Source of the DNA: Labilithrix sp.
GTDB taxonomy: Bacteria; Myxococcota; Polyangia; Polyangiales; Polyangiaceae
Assembly: GCA_028287035.1 (NCBI GenBank)
Contig: JAQBQL010000233.1
Span: 1-33,652 of the forward strand
Direction of reading: 5' to 3'
DNA: 33,652 nucleotides
Of the stretch, positions 1-7,039 are shown piece after piece. Position 1 is the stretch's first letter. Each line of letters begins with the position of its first letter. The notes under the pieces were generated by a model. It did not search any database. It was not told the DNA's origin and saw nothing but the letters and a program-made list of their open reading frames with translations. The position numbers were made by a program, and so were the translations under genes.

Positions 1-124
1 CGGCCGGCGCGGGCGTGACGGCGGCGGCCGGCTGCCGTGCGGCCTTGCGGGCGCCGAGCGCGTACGCGGCGCACACTGCCGCGAGCAAGAGCGCGGCGAC
101 GGTGACGATGTCCTGTCCCGTCAT
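1..124 (-). CDS. Small membrane-anchored protein, C-terminus cut by window edge
   Basis: Reading from an ATG at 124-122, the first 41 residues begin MTGQDIVTVAALLLAAVCAA. They form one N-terminal hydrophobic segment (about residues 6-24), then a basic stretch (ARKAARQ) and an Ala/Pro-rich run that leaves the window. This fits a single-pass membrane protein with its charged tail in the cytoplasm. The ATG overlaps the TGA of the upstream gene as ATGA, so translation is probably coupled, and it would be the third gene of the minus-strand operon that starts at 2129. I do not recognise a family, and most of the protein may lie outside the window. Confidence 0.6.
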   Translation of the reverse strand, partial: MTGQDIVTVAALLLAAVCAAYALGARKAARQPAAAVTPAPA

Positions 125-453
125 CCCGCCCCGTAGAAGATGATGCTGACGAGCGCCGGGAAGGCCCGCACGTCGGCGTCGGCATCGGCGAGCGCGACGG
201 CCGAGTCGGCCGCCGTCGAGATGGTGCGCACGACGTGGCTCGCACCGGTCGCGCGCGCGAGCGCTTCGATGGAACCGGTGCGCGCCTCGCAGCGCACGTT
301 CGCGAGCGGACGCGTCAGCTTGGCAAGCGCGGGCAGACGCTCGGCGTCGACGGCGACCACGACCTCGTCGAAGAGGACGGAGGAGCGACCGATCCCGGTC
401 ACCTCTCCGTCACTCGCCCGGTTGTACGCCGCGTACACGGCCACCCTGCGCAT
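121..453 (-). CDS. Degenerate CoaD-like nucleotidyltransferase fold protein (probable pseudoenzyme)
   Basis: About 110 residues that align end to end with the first two thirds of the CoaD-like protein at 11158-11652. Shared stretches are RVAVY against RIAVY, LFDEVVVAV against LFDELIVML, and NVRCE in both, then EALARATGASHVVR against TAFARARGATYLLR. The catalytic motifs are gone: the GTFDPVHSGH equivalent reads AAYNRASDGE, RGHR reads RTIS, and the protein stops where SSS-KE should begin. It is therefore unlikely to be an active adenylyltransferase, although the open frame and the coupling argue against simple decay. The ATG at 453 is preferred (AGG six bases upstream); a GTG at 459 is possible. 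The gene follows the lipoprotein gene by about 20 bases, and its TGA overlaps the next ATG. It could be a regulatory or binding subunit. Confidence 0.65.
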   Translation of the reverse strand: MRRVAVYAAYNRASDGEVTGIGRSSVLFDEVVVAVDAERLPALAKLTRPLANVRCEARTGSIEALARATGASHVVRTISTAADSAVALADADADVRAFPALVSIIFYGAG

Positions 454-476
454 CGGCACCTGCTCGGAGCGTGCGC

Positions 477-2129
477 TCAGAACTTGCAGTCCGGAGTGCC
501 GCCCGAGAGCGTCTTAGTGCGCCCGTTGTAGTTGACGCCGCTGTCGTAGAGCCGTTCCGGCTTGTTCACGTCCGGGTCGACGCACCAGTACTGGATCTCC
601 CAGTCGACCTTCACGCCCGTGGTCTGGTCCCAGACGACGGCCGATTCGTTGCCCTGCAGCGCGAGCTCCTGCTGCGCCTGCGCCGCGGCGAACCCGCGCA
701 GGATGCTCGACGGCGAGGCCTCGATGGCCGTGCCCTTGTCGGTGAACCGCGTGAGCAGCGCCTGGCCGACCTTCTTGCCGGTGGGCGGACCATCGACGAC
801 CGCGCCAGCCGCGTAGAGCGCCGCGTACGCCATGTCGACGCAGGCGCGCATCAGCGGGCTGGGCGCGGCCTCGAAGCCGGCCGCGAGGTACCGCTGGTTG
901 ATGCGGAGGATGCGCGGGTCCTGCTCGTAGCGGCCCGGACGCAGGCCGAGGATGCGCTTGCGGAGGGAGTCGTTCGAGCCGACCCACGACACGACGGAGT
1001 CGCGCGCTTCGATGAAGAGCAGATAGTAGGACTTGTTCGGGTTGGCCGACTCGATGAGCTTGCCGAGCGGCACCACCTCGTCACCGCCGCGAAGGACGAC
1101 GACGTCCGGGTTGAACGCCTTCACGTTGAGCGAGAGGTTCGCGAAGCCCTCCTGGAAGTTGGGGTCCGCGCTGGGCGGCGTGAACTGGAACTCCTTGTAG
1201 AGCGTCGGGCCGTTCTCGGCCGCCGACTTGCCGCCGTTGAACCGCACCTGCTCGAACATCTGCTGCGCGTCGGTCTCCGCGGCGCCGGTCGAGGGATACA
1301 GGAAGGCGACCTTCAGCGGCCGCGTCGCCGCGTCCGGCATCTTGGCGCGGATGACGGGCTCGATGAGGTTCACGCCCTGCGCGTAGCCGGTGATGATGCC
1401 GCCGACGGGAAGACCGAAGACGAACACGGAGCCGGCGCGGCCCGGGATCTGGTAGGCGACCTGATCCTCGGCGACGGTGAGCATCGTGGCGCCCGCGGCG
1501 ACGGCCTTCTGGACGCCGTAGGTGGTCATGTCGATCGAGGCGAAGGGCCCGAGCGAGATCGGCACCTGCACGGTGTCGAAGAGGTGATCGCTGACCGCCT
1601 TGTGAAGCTCCTGCTGCCCGATCGGGACGTCGCAGGAGAGGAAGACGACCGGACGAGGATTGCCGCCGGAGGTCGTCGACGGCGGAAGGCCACCCTGCGT
1701 CGACTTGAAGTCACGACGAACGAGCTCGAGGGCGGACTCGCAGGCCTGCGTCTGCGGGGCCCAGCTCGGGACGCCGTGCGAGCCGATGATCACGGTCTCG
1801 TCGTTCCGCAGGTCGTCCTTGTCCGCGAGGAGCTTGCATTCCTTCGTCACGAGCGAAACGCACGTGTGGTCGGACTTGCGGCAGATGGCGGATTCGTTGC
1901 CGAGCCGCTCGATGCATTGAACGTTCGTCGCGCAGTAGTCGACGGACCGCACGCAGGCGCCTTGCGCGCCGCAGAACGAATCCGTGAACGATGCGCCGCG
2001 CGCGCGGCAGTCGTCGTCGGTCGAGCACTGCTCCGTCTTGGAGTCCACGATGACCGAGCACGCCGCGCCCTGCGCAGCCAAAACACCAGCGAGCAGCAGT
2101 AGTGCGCACGCGACCAGTCGGTTCGACAT
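477..2129 (-). CDS. Cys-rich lipoprotein with branched-chain amino acid ABC-type substrate-binding fold
   Basis: 550 residues. The start is the ATG at 2129, with AAAGGAAAG upstream; the frame is open further but the signal peptide begins here. A lipoprotein signal (MSNRLVACALLLLAGVLAAQGAAC) is followed by a Cys-rich segment of about 60 residues with spaced motifs such as CSTDDDC and CGAQGAC, a pattern common in myxobacterial lipoproteins. The remainder resembles the periplasmic binding fold of the Leu/Ile/Val receptor family: IGSHGVPSWAPQ, then VPISLGPFASIDMTTYGVQKA, then VAFLYPSTGAAETDAQQMF and FNPDVVVLRGGDE. No ABC permease or ATPase genes are adjacent, so it may be a sensor or binding protein rather than a transporter part. 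It is the first gene of a three-gene operon with the CoaD-like protein and a membrane protein. Confidence 0.75.
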   Translation of the reverse strand: MSNRLVACALLLLAGVLAAQGAACSVIVDSKTEQCSTDDDCRARGASFTDSFCGAQGACVRSVDYCATNVQCIERLGNESAICRKSDHTCVSLVTKECKLLADKDDLRNDETVIIGSHGVPSWAPQTQACESALELVRRDFKSTQGGLPPSTTSGGNPRPVVFLSCDVPIGQQELHKAVSDHLFDTVQVPISLGPFASIDMTTYGVQKAVAAGATMLTVAEDQVAYQIPGRAGSVFVFGLPVGGIITGYAQGVNLIEPVIRAKMPDAATRPLKVAFLYPSTGAAETDAQQMFEQVRFNGGKSAAENGPTLYKEFQFTPPSADPNFQEGFANLSLNVKAFNPDVVVLRGGDEVVPLGKLIESANPNKSYYLLFIEARDSVVSWVGSNDSLRKRILGLRPGRYEQDPRILRINQRYLAAGFEAAPSPLMRACVDMAYAALYAAGAVVDGPPTGKKVGQALLTRFTDKGTAIEASPSSILRGFAAAQAQQELALQGNESAVVWDQTTGVKVDWEIQYWCVDPDVNKPERLYDSGVNYNGRTKTLSGGTPDCKF

Positions 2130-2394
2130 AAGAGACGCTTTCCTTTGATCCCGTCGAGCAGAGGCGCGAGCTCTCGCTCGCGATAGGCCTCCTCGAGTCT
2201 CCATGATTGTCTTGGTTTCCGCATCCTCCCGTCAAGTGCTCTTGCGCGAGCGAGCGATCACATGATGCGCGGGACGCTCACATGTGCCGCGCGGTCTCGC
2301 GAGCTCATGCTGTGAAGGAGTTGAGATCAGCGCGCGGAAAGGTGACGATGGGCTTGTCGTGTTCTCATTTTCCTTTTTCTCGGAGGCTTCAATC

Positions 2395-2946
2395 ATGCGT
2401 GTCCGGCGTAACAATCACTTCAGGACCACGGTGGCGTGGCTCGCGGTTTCGGGCATGGTCGCATGCTCCCTTCTTGTCGCTTGCAGCGACGACGACTCTC
2501 CGGGCTCCGCGTCGACGATCGACGCCGGCAACAAGGACACCGGCGCGGGCGCCGACACGTCGCCCCCGGCGTCCGACGTCGCGATCCGCGTCACCGCGAA
2601 GTACGCGGGCACCCAGCAGGGCCCCGTTCTCGTCTCGATCTTCCCGACGCCCGATCCCAGCGCGGGCGCGCCCTCGGGCACCGGCAGCAACGAGAACCCG
2701 ACCTGGCCGGGCACCAACACGGTCGACGTGAAGAACGTCTCGCCGGGCAGCTACTACGCGTTCGCCTACGTGATGGTCGGCGCCTCCCACCGCATGGGTC
2801 CGACGTCGACGGATCCCGCGAACCTCGGTCCGGTCCCGATCACCGTGACCGCGGGCGCGACGACGGCCGTGACCCTCGAGCTGTTCGATCCGCCGGCCGG
2901 CGACGCCGGTGCCGATGCGGACGCAGCCGACGCCGACGGCGGCTGA
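2395..2946 (+). CDS. Small lipoprotein with Asp/Ala-rich ends
   Basis: 183 residues from the ATG at 2395, with CGGAGG eight bases upstream, which decides this start over the longer frame. The signal peptide ends in a lipobox (SLLVAC), followed by DDDSPGSAS. The middle (IRVTAKYAGTQQGPVLVSIF, then WPGTNTVDVKNVSPGSYYAF) looks like a compact beta-sandwich of the carboxypeptidase-regulatory or transthyretin kind, as judged from alternating beta pattern and the V-SPGSYYAFAYV closing strand. The C-terminus is low complexity (DAGADADAADADGG). Probably outer-membrane or periplasmic. I do not recognise a specific function. A strong hairpin lies 26 bases after its stop. Confidence 0.7.
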   Translation: MRVRRNNHFRTTVAWLAVSGMVACSLLVACSDDDSPGSASTIDAGNKDTGAGADTSPPASDVAIRVTAKYAGTQQGPVLVSIFPTPDPSAGAPSGTGSNENPTWPGTNTVDVKNVSPGSYYAFAYVMVGASHRMGPTSTDPANLGPVPITVTAGATTAVTLELFDPPAGDAGADADAADADGG

Positions 2947-2971
2947 GCGAGACGAGCGGAGCCACCGAGAG

Positions 2972-3000
2972 CGGCCGATCGACGCGAAGTCGATCGGCCG
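2972..3000 (+). terminator. Perfect 12-bp hairpin after the lipoprotein gene
   Basis: CGGCCGATCGAC and its exact complement GTCGATCGGCCG flank a GCGAA loop, 26 bases after the stop of the lipoprotein gene and 13 bases before the GTG of the next. There is no T-run after it, so it is either a U-tract-less terminator or an mRNA structure that insulates the two genes. Confidence 0.5.
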
Positions 3001-3013
3001 GTGGGGAGTCGAA

Positions 3014-3904
3014 GTGACGCAGTCGGTGGTGTTCCTCAACGATCGCTTTCTCGCGAGTGACGAGCCCGCGACCGTCCCGCTGGTCGATCGCGGCAACCTG
3101 TTCGGCGACTCGGTGTTCGCCACGGTCAGGTTCGCGGGGGGGCGTCTCTTCTGCGGTGCGCTGCACGTCGCGCGACTCTTCGCAGCGGCGCGGGACCTCG
3201 GGATCGAGACGCGATTCGAAGAGCGCGCCGCGCTCGCCCTCGCGACGGAAGCGGCCCTGCGCGTCGGCGTCCCGGACGTCACCGTGCGCATCACGTTGAG
3301 CCGCGGGGTAGGCGGCGTGGGAATCGGCACGATCGGCGAGATGCTTCCGACGTCCTCGATCCTGGCGCGCCCGACCTCGCCCTATCCGCCCTCTGCCTAC
3401 GACCTCGGCGCCGACACGATGATCGTGGACGTCTGCCGCGTGCCCTCGGCGTGCCTGCCCCCCCGGCACAAGACCGGGAACTATCTGCCCGCGATCCTCG
3501 CGAGGCGGCAGCTCGAGTCCCGCGGGCTCTTCGAGGGCATCCAGCGCTGCGTCGACGGGCAGATCAGCAGCGGGACGGTGTCGAATCTCTTTCTCGTGCG
3601 CGCCGGCGAGCTCCTCACGCCCCACCTCGCGAGCGACTGCCGTCCCGGCATCACGCGCGAGGCGCTCCTCGAGCTCGCGCCCCGGCACGGGCTACGCGCC
3701 GTGGAGCAGCGCGTGACCGACGACGACCTGCGGAGCGCGGAGGAGGCATTCTTCGCGAACACCATCATGGAGGCGCTCCCCATCCGCGCCATCGAGGGCA
3801 TCGCGACGTACGCGTCCATCGCCGTCTCGAAGCGGCTGCGGCAGGCGCTGCGCGAGGCCTATGCGGGCGGCGACCTCGTCATGGACGGAGCGGTACGTGG
3901 CTGA
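3014..3904 (+). CDS. pabC: Class IV PLP aminotransferase, 4-amino-4-deoxychorismate lyase-like
   Basis: 296 residues from a GTG at 3014 with GGGGAG five bases upstream. Fold type IV PLP enzyme. The N-terminal motif RGNLFGDSVFATVRF matches the RG-x-GDGxFET motif of PabC and branched-chain aminotransferases. K153 in HKTGNYL is the predicted Schiff-base lysine, SSGTVSNLFLV matches the EGSxSNLF motif, and FANTIMEALPIRAIEG matches the C-terminal PIRxIDG. In PabC this enzyme releases pyruvate from aminodeoxychorismate to give p-aminobenzoate, which fits the PabA/PabB pair at 18728-20796. A branched-chain or D-amino acid aminotransferase remains possible, since the family cannot be split with certainty by eye. 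It overlaps or adjoins the methyltransferase gene and heads a short plus-strand operon. Confidence 0.75.
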   Translation: MTQSVVFLNDRFLASDEPATVPLVDRGNLFGDSVFATVRFAGGRLFCGALHVARLFAAARDLGIETRFEERAALALATEAALRVGVPDVTVRITLSRGVGGVGIGTIGEMLPTSSILARPTSPYPPSAYDLGADTMIVDVCRVPSACLPPRHKTGNYLPAILARRQLESRGLFEGIQRCVDGQISSGTVSNLFLVRAGELLTPHLASDCRPGITREALLELAPRHGLRAVEQRVTDDDLRSAEEAFFANTIMEALPIRAIEGIATYASIAVSKRLRQALREAYAGGDLVMDGAVRG

Positions 3905-4589
3905 TACCGTCAGGCCCATGGAGGAGCGGTTCGTCAAGCGTGGCTTCGAGGCTCTCGACCGGAGTCAACAAGGGACGTTCCCTCGCGACATCGAGATTCA
4001 CGGCCGGACGTTCAGCGTCTTCAAGAACGTCTTCTCGCCGATCTACATGAGCTCGGCGGACTTCAGCGAGGGCTTTCCGCCGCTCGCCGGTCTCGACTTC
4101 CTCGACATGGGCTGCGGGCTCGGCCTCTTCTCGATCCTCGCCGCGCTCGGCGGGGCGCGACGCGTCGTGGGCACCGACATCAACGAGGACGCGGTCGCGA
4201 ACACCCGCGTCAACGTGGAGCGGTACGGCGTCGCGGACCGCGTCGAGGCGCGCTGCGGCGACCTCTTCGCGGCGATCCGCAAGGACGAGCAGTTCGACGT
4301 CATCTTCTGGAACAGCCCGATGATGATGACCCCGGACGACACGAGCCCCACCGTCCTCCAGCGCTCCGCGTTCGATCCGGCGTATACGACGCTGCGCCGC
4401 TACATCGAGGAAGCGCGTCCGCACCTCACGCCGTCGGGCCGCCTCTTCATCGGATTCAGCATCACCCTCGGTGACCTGGACCGCCTGAAGGCCATCGCTG
4501 CCGAGAGCGGACGGTCGCTCGTGATCACCAAGGAGTGGCCGGCGACCGTCGCCGTGCCGGCGACCTTCGAGCTCATCGAAGTCCTCTGA
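3897..4589 (+). CDS. SAM-dependent methyltransferase, MTS/HemK-like
   Basis: About 230 residues. FLDMGCGLGLFSILAA is the SAM-binding motif I, GTDINEDAVANTRVN is motif II with its acidic residue, and FDVIFWNSPMMMTP stands where HemK, PrmA and RsmC-type enzymes carry NPPY or NPPF. The change to NSPM is notable because the NPP motif positions a nitrogen or amide acceptor; the acceptor may differ here. Two starts are possible: GTG at 3897, with GGAG six bases upstream and an eight-base overlap with the preceding gene (used here), or ATG at 3918 with a weak site. It lies between an aminodeoxychorismate lyase-like gene and an exporter, so a small-molecule tailoring role is more likely than protein methylation, but that is inference. 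Confidence 0.75.
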   Translation: MADTVRPMEERFVKRGFEALDRSQQGTFPRDIEIHGRTFSVFKNVFSPIYMSSADFSEGFPPLAGLDFLDMGCGLGLFSILAALGGARRVVGTDINEDAVANTRVNVERYGVADRVEARCGDLFAAIRKDEQFDVIFWNSPMMMTPDDTSPTVLQRSAFDPAYTTLRRYIEEARPHLTPSGRLFIGFSITLGDLDRLKAIAAESGRSLVITKEWPATVAVPATFELIEVL

Positions 4590-5797
4590 TCACTCCCCCG
4601 GGCCGGAACCCCGTCTCGTTCCTGCTCATCCTCCTGTTCCTCGACGCGCTCGGCATCGGCGCGCTTCTGCCGGTGCTGCCGCGCCTGCTCTCGTCCCTCG
4701 CGGGCGGCAATGGCGGGGCCCGCTTCTACGGCGCCTTCGTGGCGGCATATGCCGCGATGCAGCTCGTGTTCGCGCCCATCCTGGGCGCGCTCAGCGATCG
4801 CTTCGGCCGCCGCCCCGTCATCCTCGGATCGCTGCTCGGAGCAGGGCTCGATTACGTGCTGCTCGCCGTCGCGCCGTCACTCGCCTGGCTGGCCGTCGGA
4901 CGCATCGTTGCCGGCGCCACGGGCGCGAGCTTCTCCGCCGCGACCGCCTACATCGTCGACGTCACGCCGGTCGAGCGACGCGCCCAGACGTTCGGCCTCA
5001 TGGGCGGCGCGTTCGGGCTCGGGTTCGTGGTCGGTCCCGCGCTCGGAGGACTGACTGGCAGCATCAACCTTCGCGGGCCGTTCGTGCTCGCCGCCGTGCT
5101 CAACGCCGCAAACTTCGTTTATGGCCTGGTCGTTCTGCCCGAGTCGTTGGCTCGCGAGCATCGCCGCGCCTTCTCGCTCCGGCGCGCGAACCCGGTCACG
5201 GCGCTCCGCATGCTCGTACGACGAATCTCGGTGCGGCGGATGGCGGGCGTCGCGACTTGCTGCTTCTTCGCGCAGCAGATCATGCAGAGCGTCTGGGCGC
5301 TCCACACGGAGATGCGCCTCGGCTGGTCGCCGCTCGATATCGGACTATCGCTCGCGGTGGTCGGTATCCTCGGGATCGTCGTCCAGGCGTGGGTGGTCCG
5401 GCTCGTCGTGCCGAGGCTCGGCGAGGCGCGCACGGTGGTCGTCGGTCTCGTCCTGAACGCCCTCGGCTTCGTCGGCTTCGCGGTCACCAGCTCGGCGATC
5501 GCCGTCTATGCGCTCATCGTGCTGTTCTCGCTCGGCGGCGTCGCGGCGCCCGCCCTGCAATCCATGCTCTCGGCCCAGGTCGGTCCCTCCGAGCAGGGTG
5601 AGCTGCAGGGCTCGCTCGGTGCCGTGAGCAGCTTGACCGCGATCATCGGCCCGCTCGTGGCCGTCGGACTCTTTGCGCGCCTCGAGCCGTCCCTGGCGCG
5701 GCCGCACGTGCCCGGCGCTGCGTTCCTGCTGGGCGCGCTGACCTGCGCCCTCGGGATCGCGATGGCGAGGCGTCTCGTCGCGCGCGTTGGCGCCTGA
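4535..5797 (+). CDS. MFS drug-efflux transporter, TetA-like
   Basis: Up to 420 residues with about 12 hydrophobic segments. The start of TM1 (FLLILLFLDALGIGALLPVLPRLL) matches the TetA family signature, and GALSDRFGRRPVIL is the loop 2-3 motif A (GxxSDRxGRR). VDVTPVERRAQTFGLMGGAFGLGFVVGPALGG matches the TM5 antiporter motif of drug:H+ exporters. The start is uncertain. The only usual start codon in frame is a GTG at 4535, which overlaps the methyltransferase gene by 55 bases. A CTG at 4586 overlapping the TGA would give the length typical of TetA. Its position suggests export of, or self-protection from, the cluster product. Confidence 0.85.
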   Translation: MAGDRRRAGDLRAHRSPLITPPGRNPVSFLLILLFLDALGIGALLPVLPRLLSSLAGGNGGARFYGAFVAAYAAMQLVFAPILGALSDRFGRRPVILGSLLGAGLDYVLLAVAPSLAWLAVGRIVAGATGASFSAATAYIVDVTPVERRAQTFGLMGGAFGLGFVVGPALGGLTGSINLRGPFVLAAVLNAANFVYGLVVLPESLAREHRRAFSLRRANPVTALRMLVRRISVRRMAGVATCCFFAQQIMQSVWALHTEMRLGWSPLDIGLSLAVVGILGIVVQAWVVRLVVPRLGEARTVVVGLVLNALGFVGFAVTSSAIAVYALIVLFSLGGVAAPALQSMLSAQVGPSEQGELQGSLGAVSSLTAIIGPLVAVGLFARLEPSLARPHVPGAAFLLGALTCALGIAMARRLVARVGA

Positions 5798-5814
5798 GCG
5801 CCGCCGGCTCTCCG

Positions 5815-6990
5815 TCAGACCACGGGCGGCGCCGAGCGAAGGATCGGCGCCTTGCTGTGCACGAGGCGCTCGAGCAGCTCGGTCGCGGCGCTGGCGGGGG
5901 CAAGGCGGGTCAGGGCGGAGCGCGCCGCCTCCGCCCGGGTACGGTACGAGGGATCGGCGAGCACGGCGCGCGCGGCGGCGCGGATCTGCTCGATCGATCG
6001 CTCGTGCTCCTGGAGCTGCCGGCCCAGCCCGATGTTCTCGCAGATGCGCGCGTTCCGCGGCTGGTCGGCCCAGATCGGGAGCACGAGGACGGGGACCGCG
6101 CTCTCGAGGGCAACGATCGCAGAGCCGAAGCCACCGTGCGTGATGAAGAGATCACAGCTCGGCAACAGGTGGGCGTGCGACACGTATCGCTCGAGGCGAA
6201 CGTTCGCGGGCAACGGGCCGAGGACCGAAAGGTCCGTGCTCGGCCCGGTCGCCACGACGACGTTCACGTTCTCCTCGGCGAGCGCCGTGATGACGTCGCG
6301 ATAGAGCTCGGTCGGCGAGATGACGGTCCCGAACGACACGTGCACGGTAGGCCGCAGAGGCAGCGCGGCGATCCACTCCGGACGAGGAGTATCGCGCGCG
6401 GTGAGCGACGCGAAGAAGTGAGTCACCGGAGAGACAACCTCGGATTCTTCGGTGAACTCCGGCGGGAAGAACGCAAGGTCCAGATAGCGGTGGAGCATGG
6501 CGAAGTCGTCGAGTGGCGCGAGGCCGTGTGCTTTTCGCAACTCAGCGAGCCGCGTCCCGAAGAGGAACTCGAGAAGATCGGGCCCGAACAGGGTGGGATT
6601 GCACGTGGCATAGGGGATTCCCTCCTTCTCGGCGGCGATGCAGCTCGCGAACTCCCACGGATCGCGCACGACGGCATCGGCCCGCCACGTGCGGATGTGG
6701 TTCACGAGATCGGGGACCATGGCGGTCGCGGTGGCGCCGGCGAAGACGTCCCCCTCCATCATCACCCCGGACCCGGGGACCCCTGCCCCCGGGAAGTGCA
6801 CGTCCTTGTCCGATTCAATCCAGTCGATGCCGGCTTCGAGGAGCTCGAAGCCGGTATTCTCCACGCTGGGCCCGAACGACCGCGCGCTCGCGAACGCGAT
6901 GGTGTGTCCCGCATCCCGCGCCGCCCGCGCGAACGGCAGCATCACATTCAGGTGGCCCAGGCCCGGCTGTAACGTGAAGAGGAATCTCAT
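5815..6990 (-). CDS. GT-B glycosyltransferase, macrolide/UGT (GT1) type
   Basis: 391 residues from the ATG at 6990. The start MRFLFTLQPGLGHLNVMLPFARAARDAGH is the N-terminal Rossmann loop of GT1 glycosyltransferases (xxGHxxPxxxxAxxLxxxGH). VHVSFGTV and the donor-binding block THGGFGSAIVALESAVPVLVLPIWADQPRNA match the C-terminal UDP/TDP-sugar site (HGGxGS ... P...DQ..NA). The family transfers a sugar from a nucleotide donor to small lipophilic acceptors such as polyketides, flavonoids or aglycones. It ends head to head with the exporter gene (17 bases between stops). A role in glycosylating the cluster product is likely but unproven. No sugar-nucleotide genes are in the window, so it would use a housekeeping donor. 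Confidence 0.87.
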   Translation of the reverse strand: MRFLFTLQPGLGHLNVMLPFARAARDAGHTIAFASARSFGPSVENTGFELLEAGIDWIESDKDVHFPGAGVPGSGVMMEGDVFAGATATAMVPDLVNHIRTWRADAVVRDPWEFASCIAAEKEGIPYATCNPTLFGPDLLEFLFGTRLAELRKAHGLAPLDDFAMLHRYLDLAFFPPEFTEESEVVSPVTHFFASLTARDTPRPEWIAALPLRPTVHVSFGTVISPTELYRDVITALAEENVNVVVATGPSTDLSVLGPLPANVRLERYVSHAHLLPSCDLFITHGGFGSAIVALESAVPVLVLPIWADQPRNARICENIGLGRQLQEHERSIEQIRAAARAVLADPSYRTRAEAARSALTRLAPASAATELLERLVHSKAPILRSAPPVV

Positions 6991-7039
6991 CAGTAATGGC
7001 AACCTATCCGGCCCGCGCACGCCGCGCAAGGCGCCGACG

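Noticed and set aside
471..2102. 543-residue plus-strand open frame opposite the substrate-binding lipoprotein gene
   Set aside because: Arg/Val/Leu/Asp-rich sequence with no signal or motif; the minus strand has a lipoprotein signal, ribosome site and a recognised fold.
5857..6972. Long plus-strand open frame over the glycosyltransferase gene
   Set aside because: Antisense shadow of high-GC codons; the minus strand has clear GT-B motifs.
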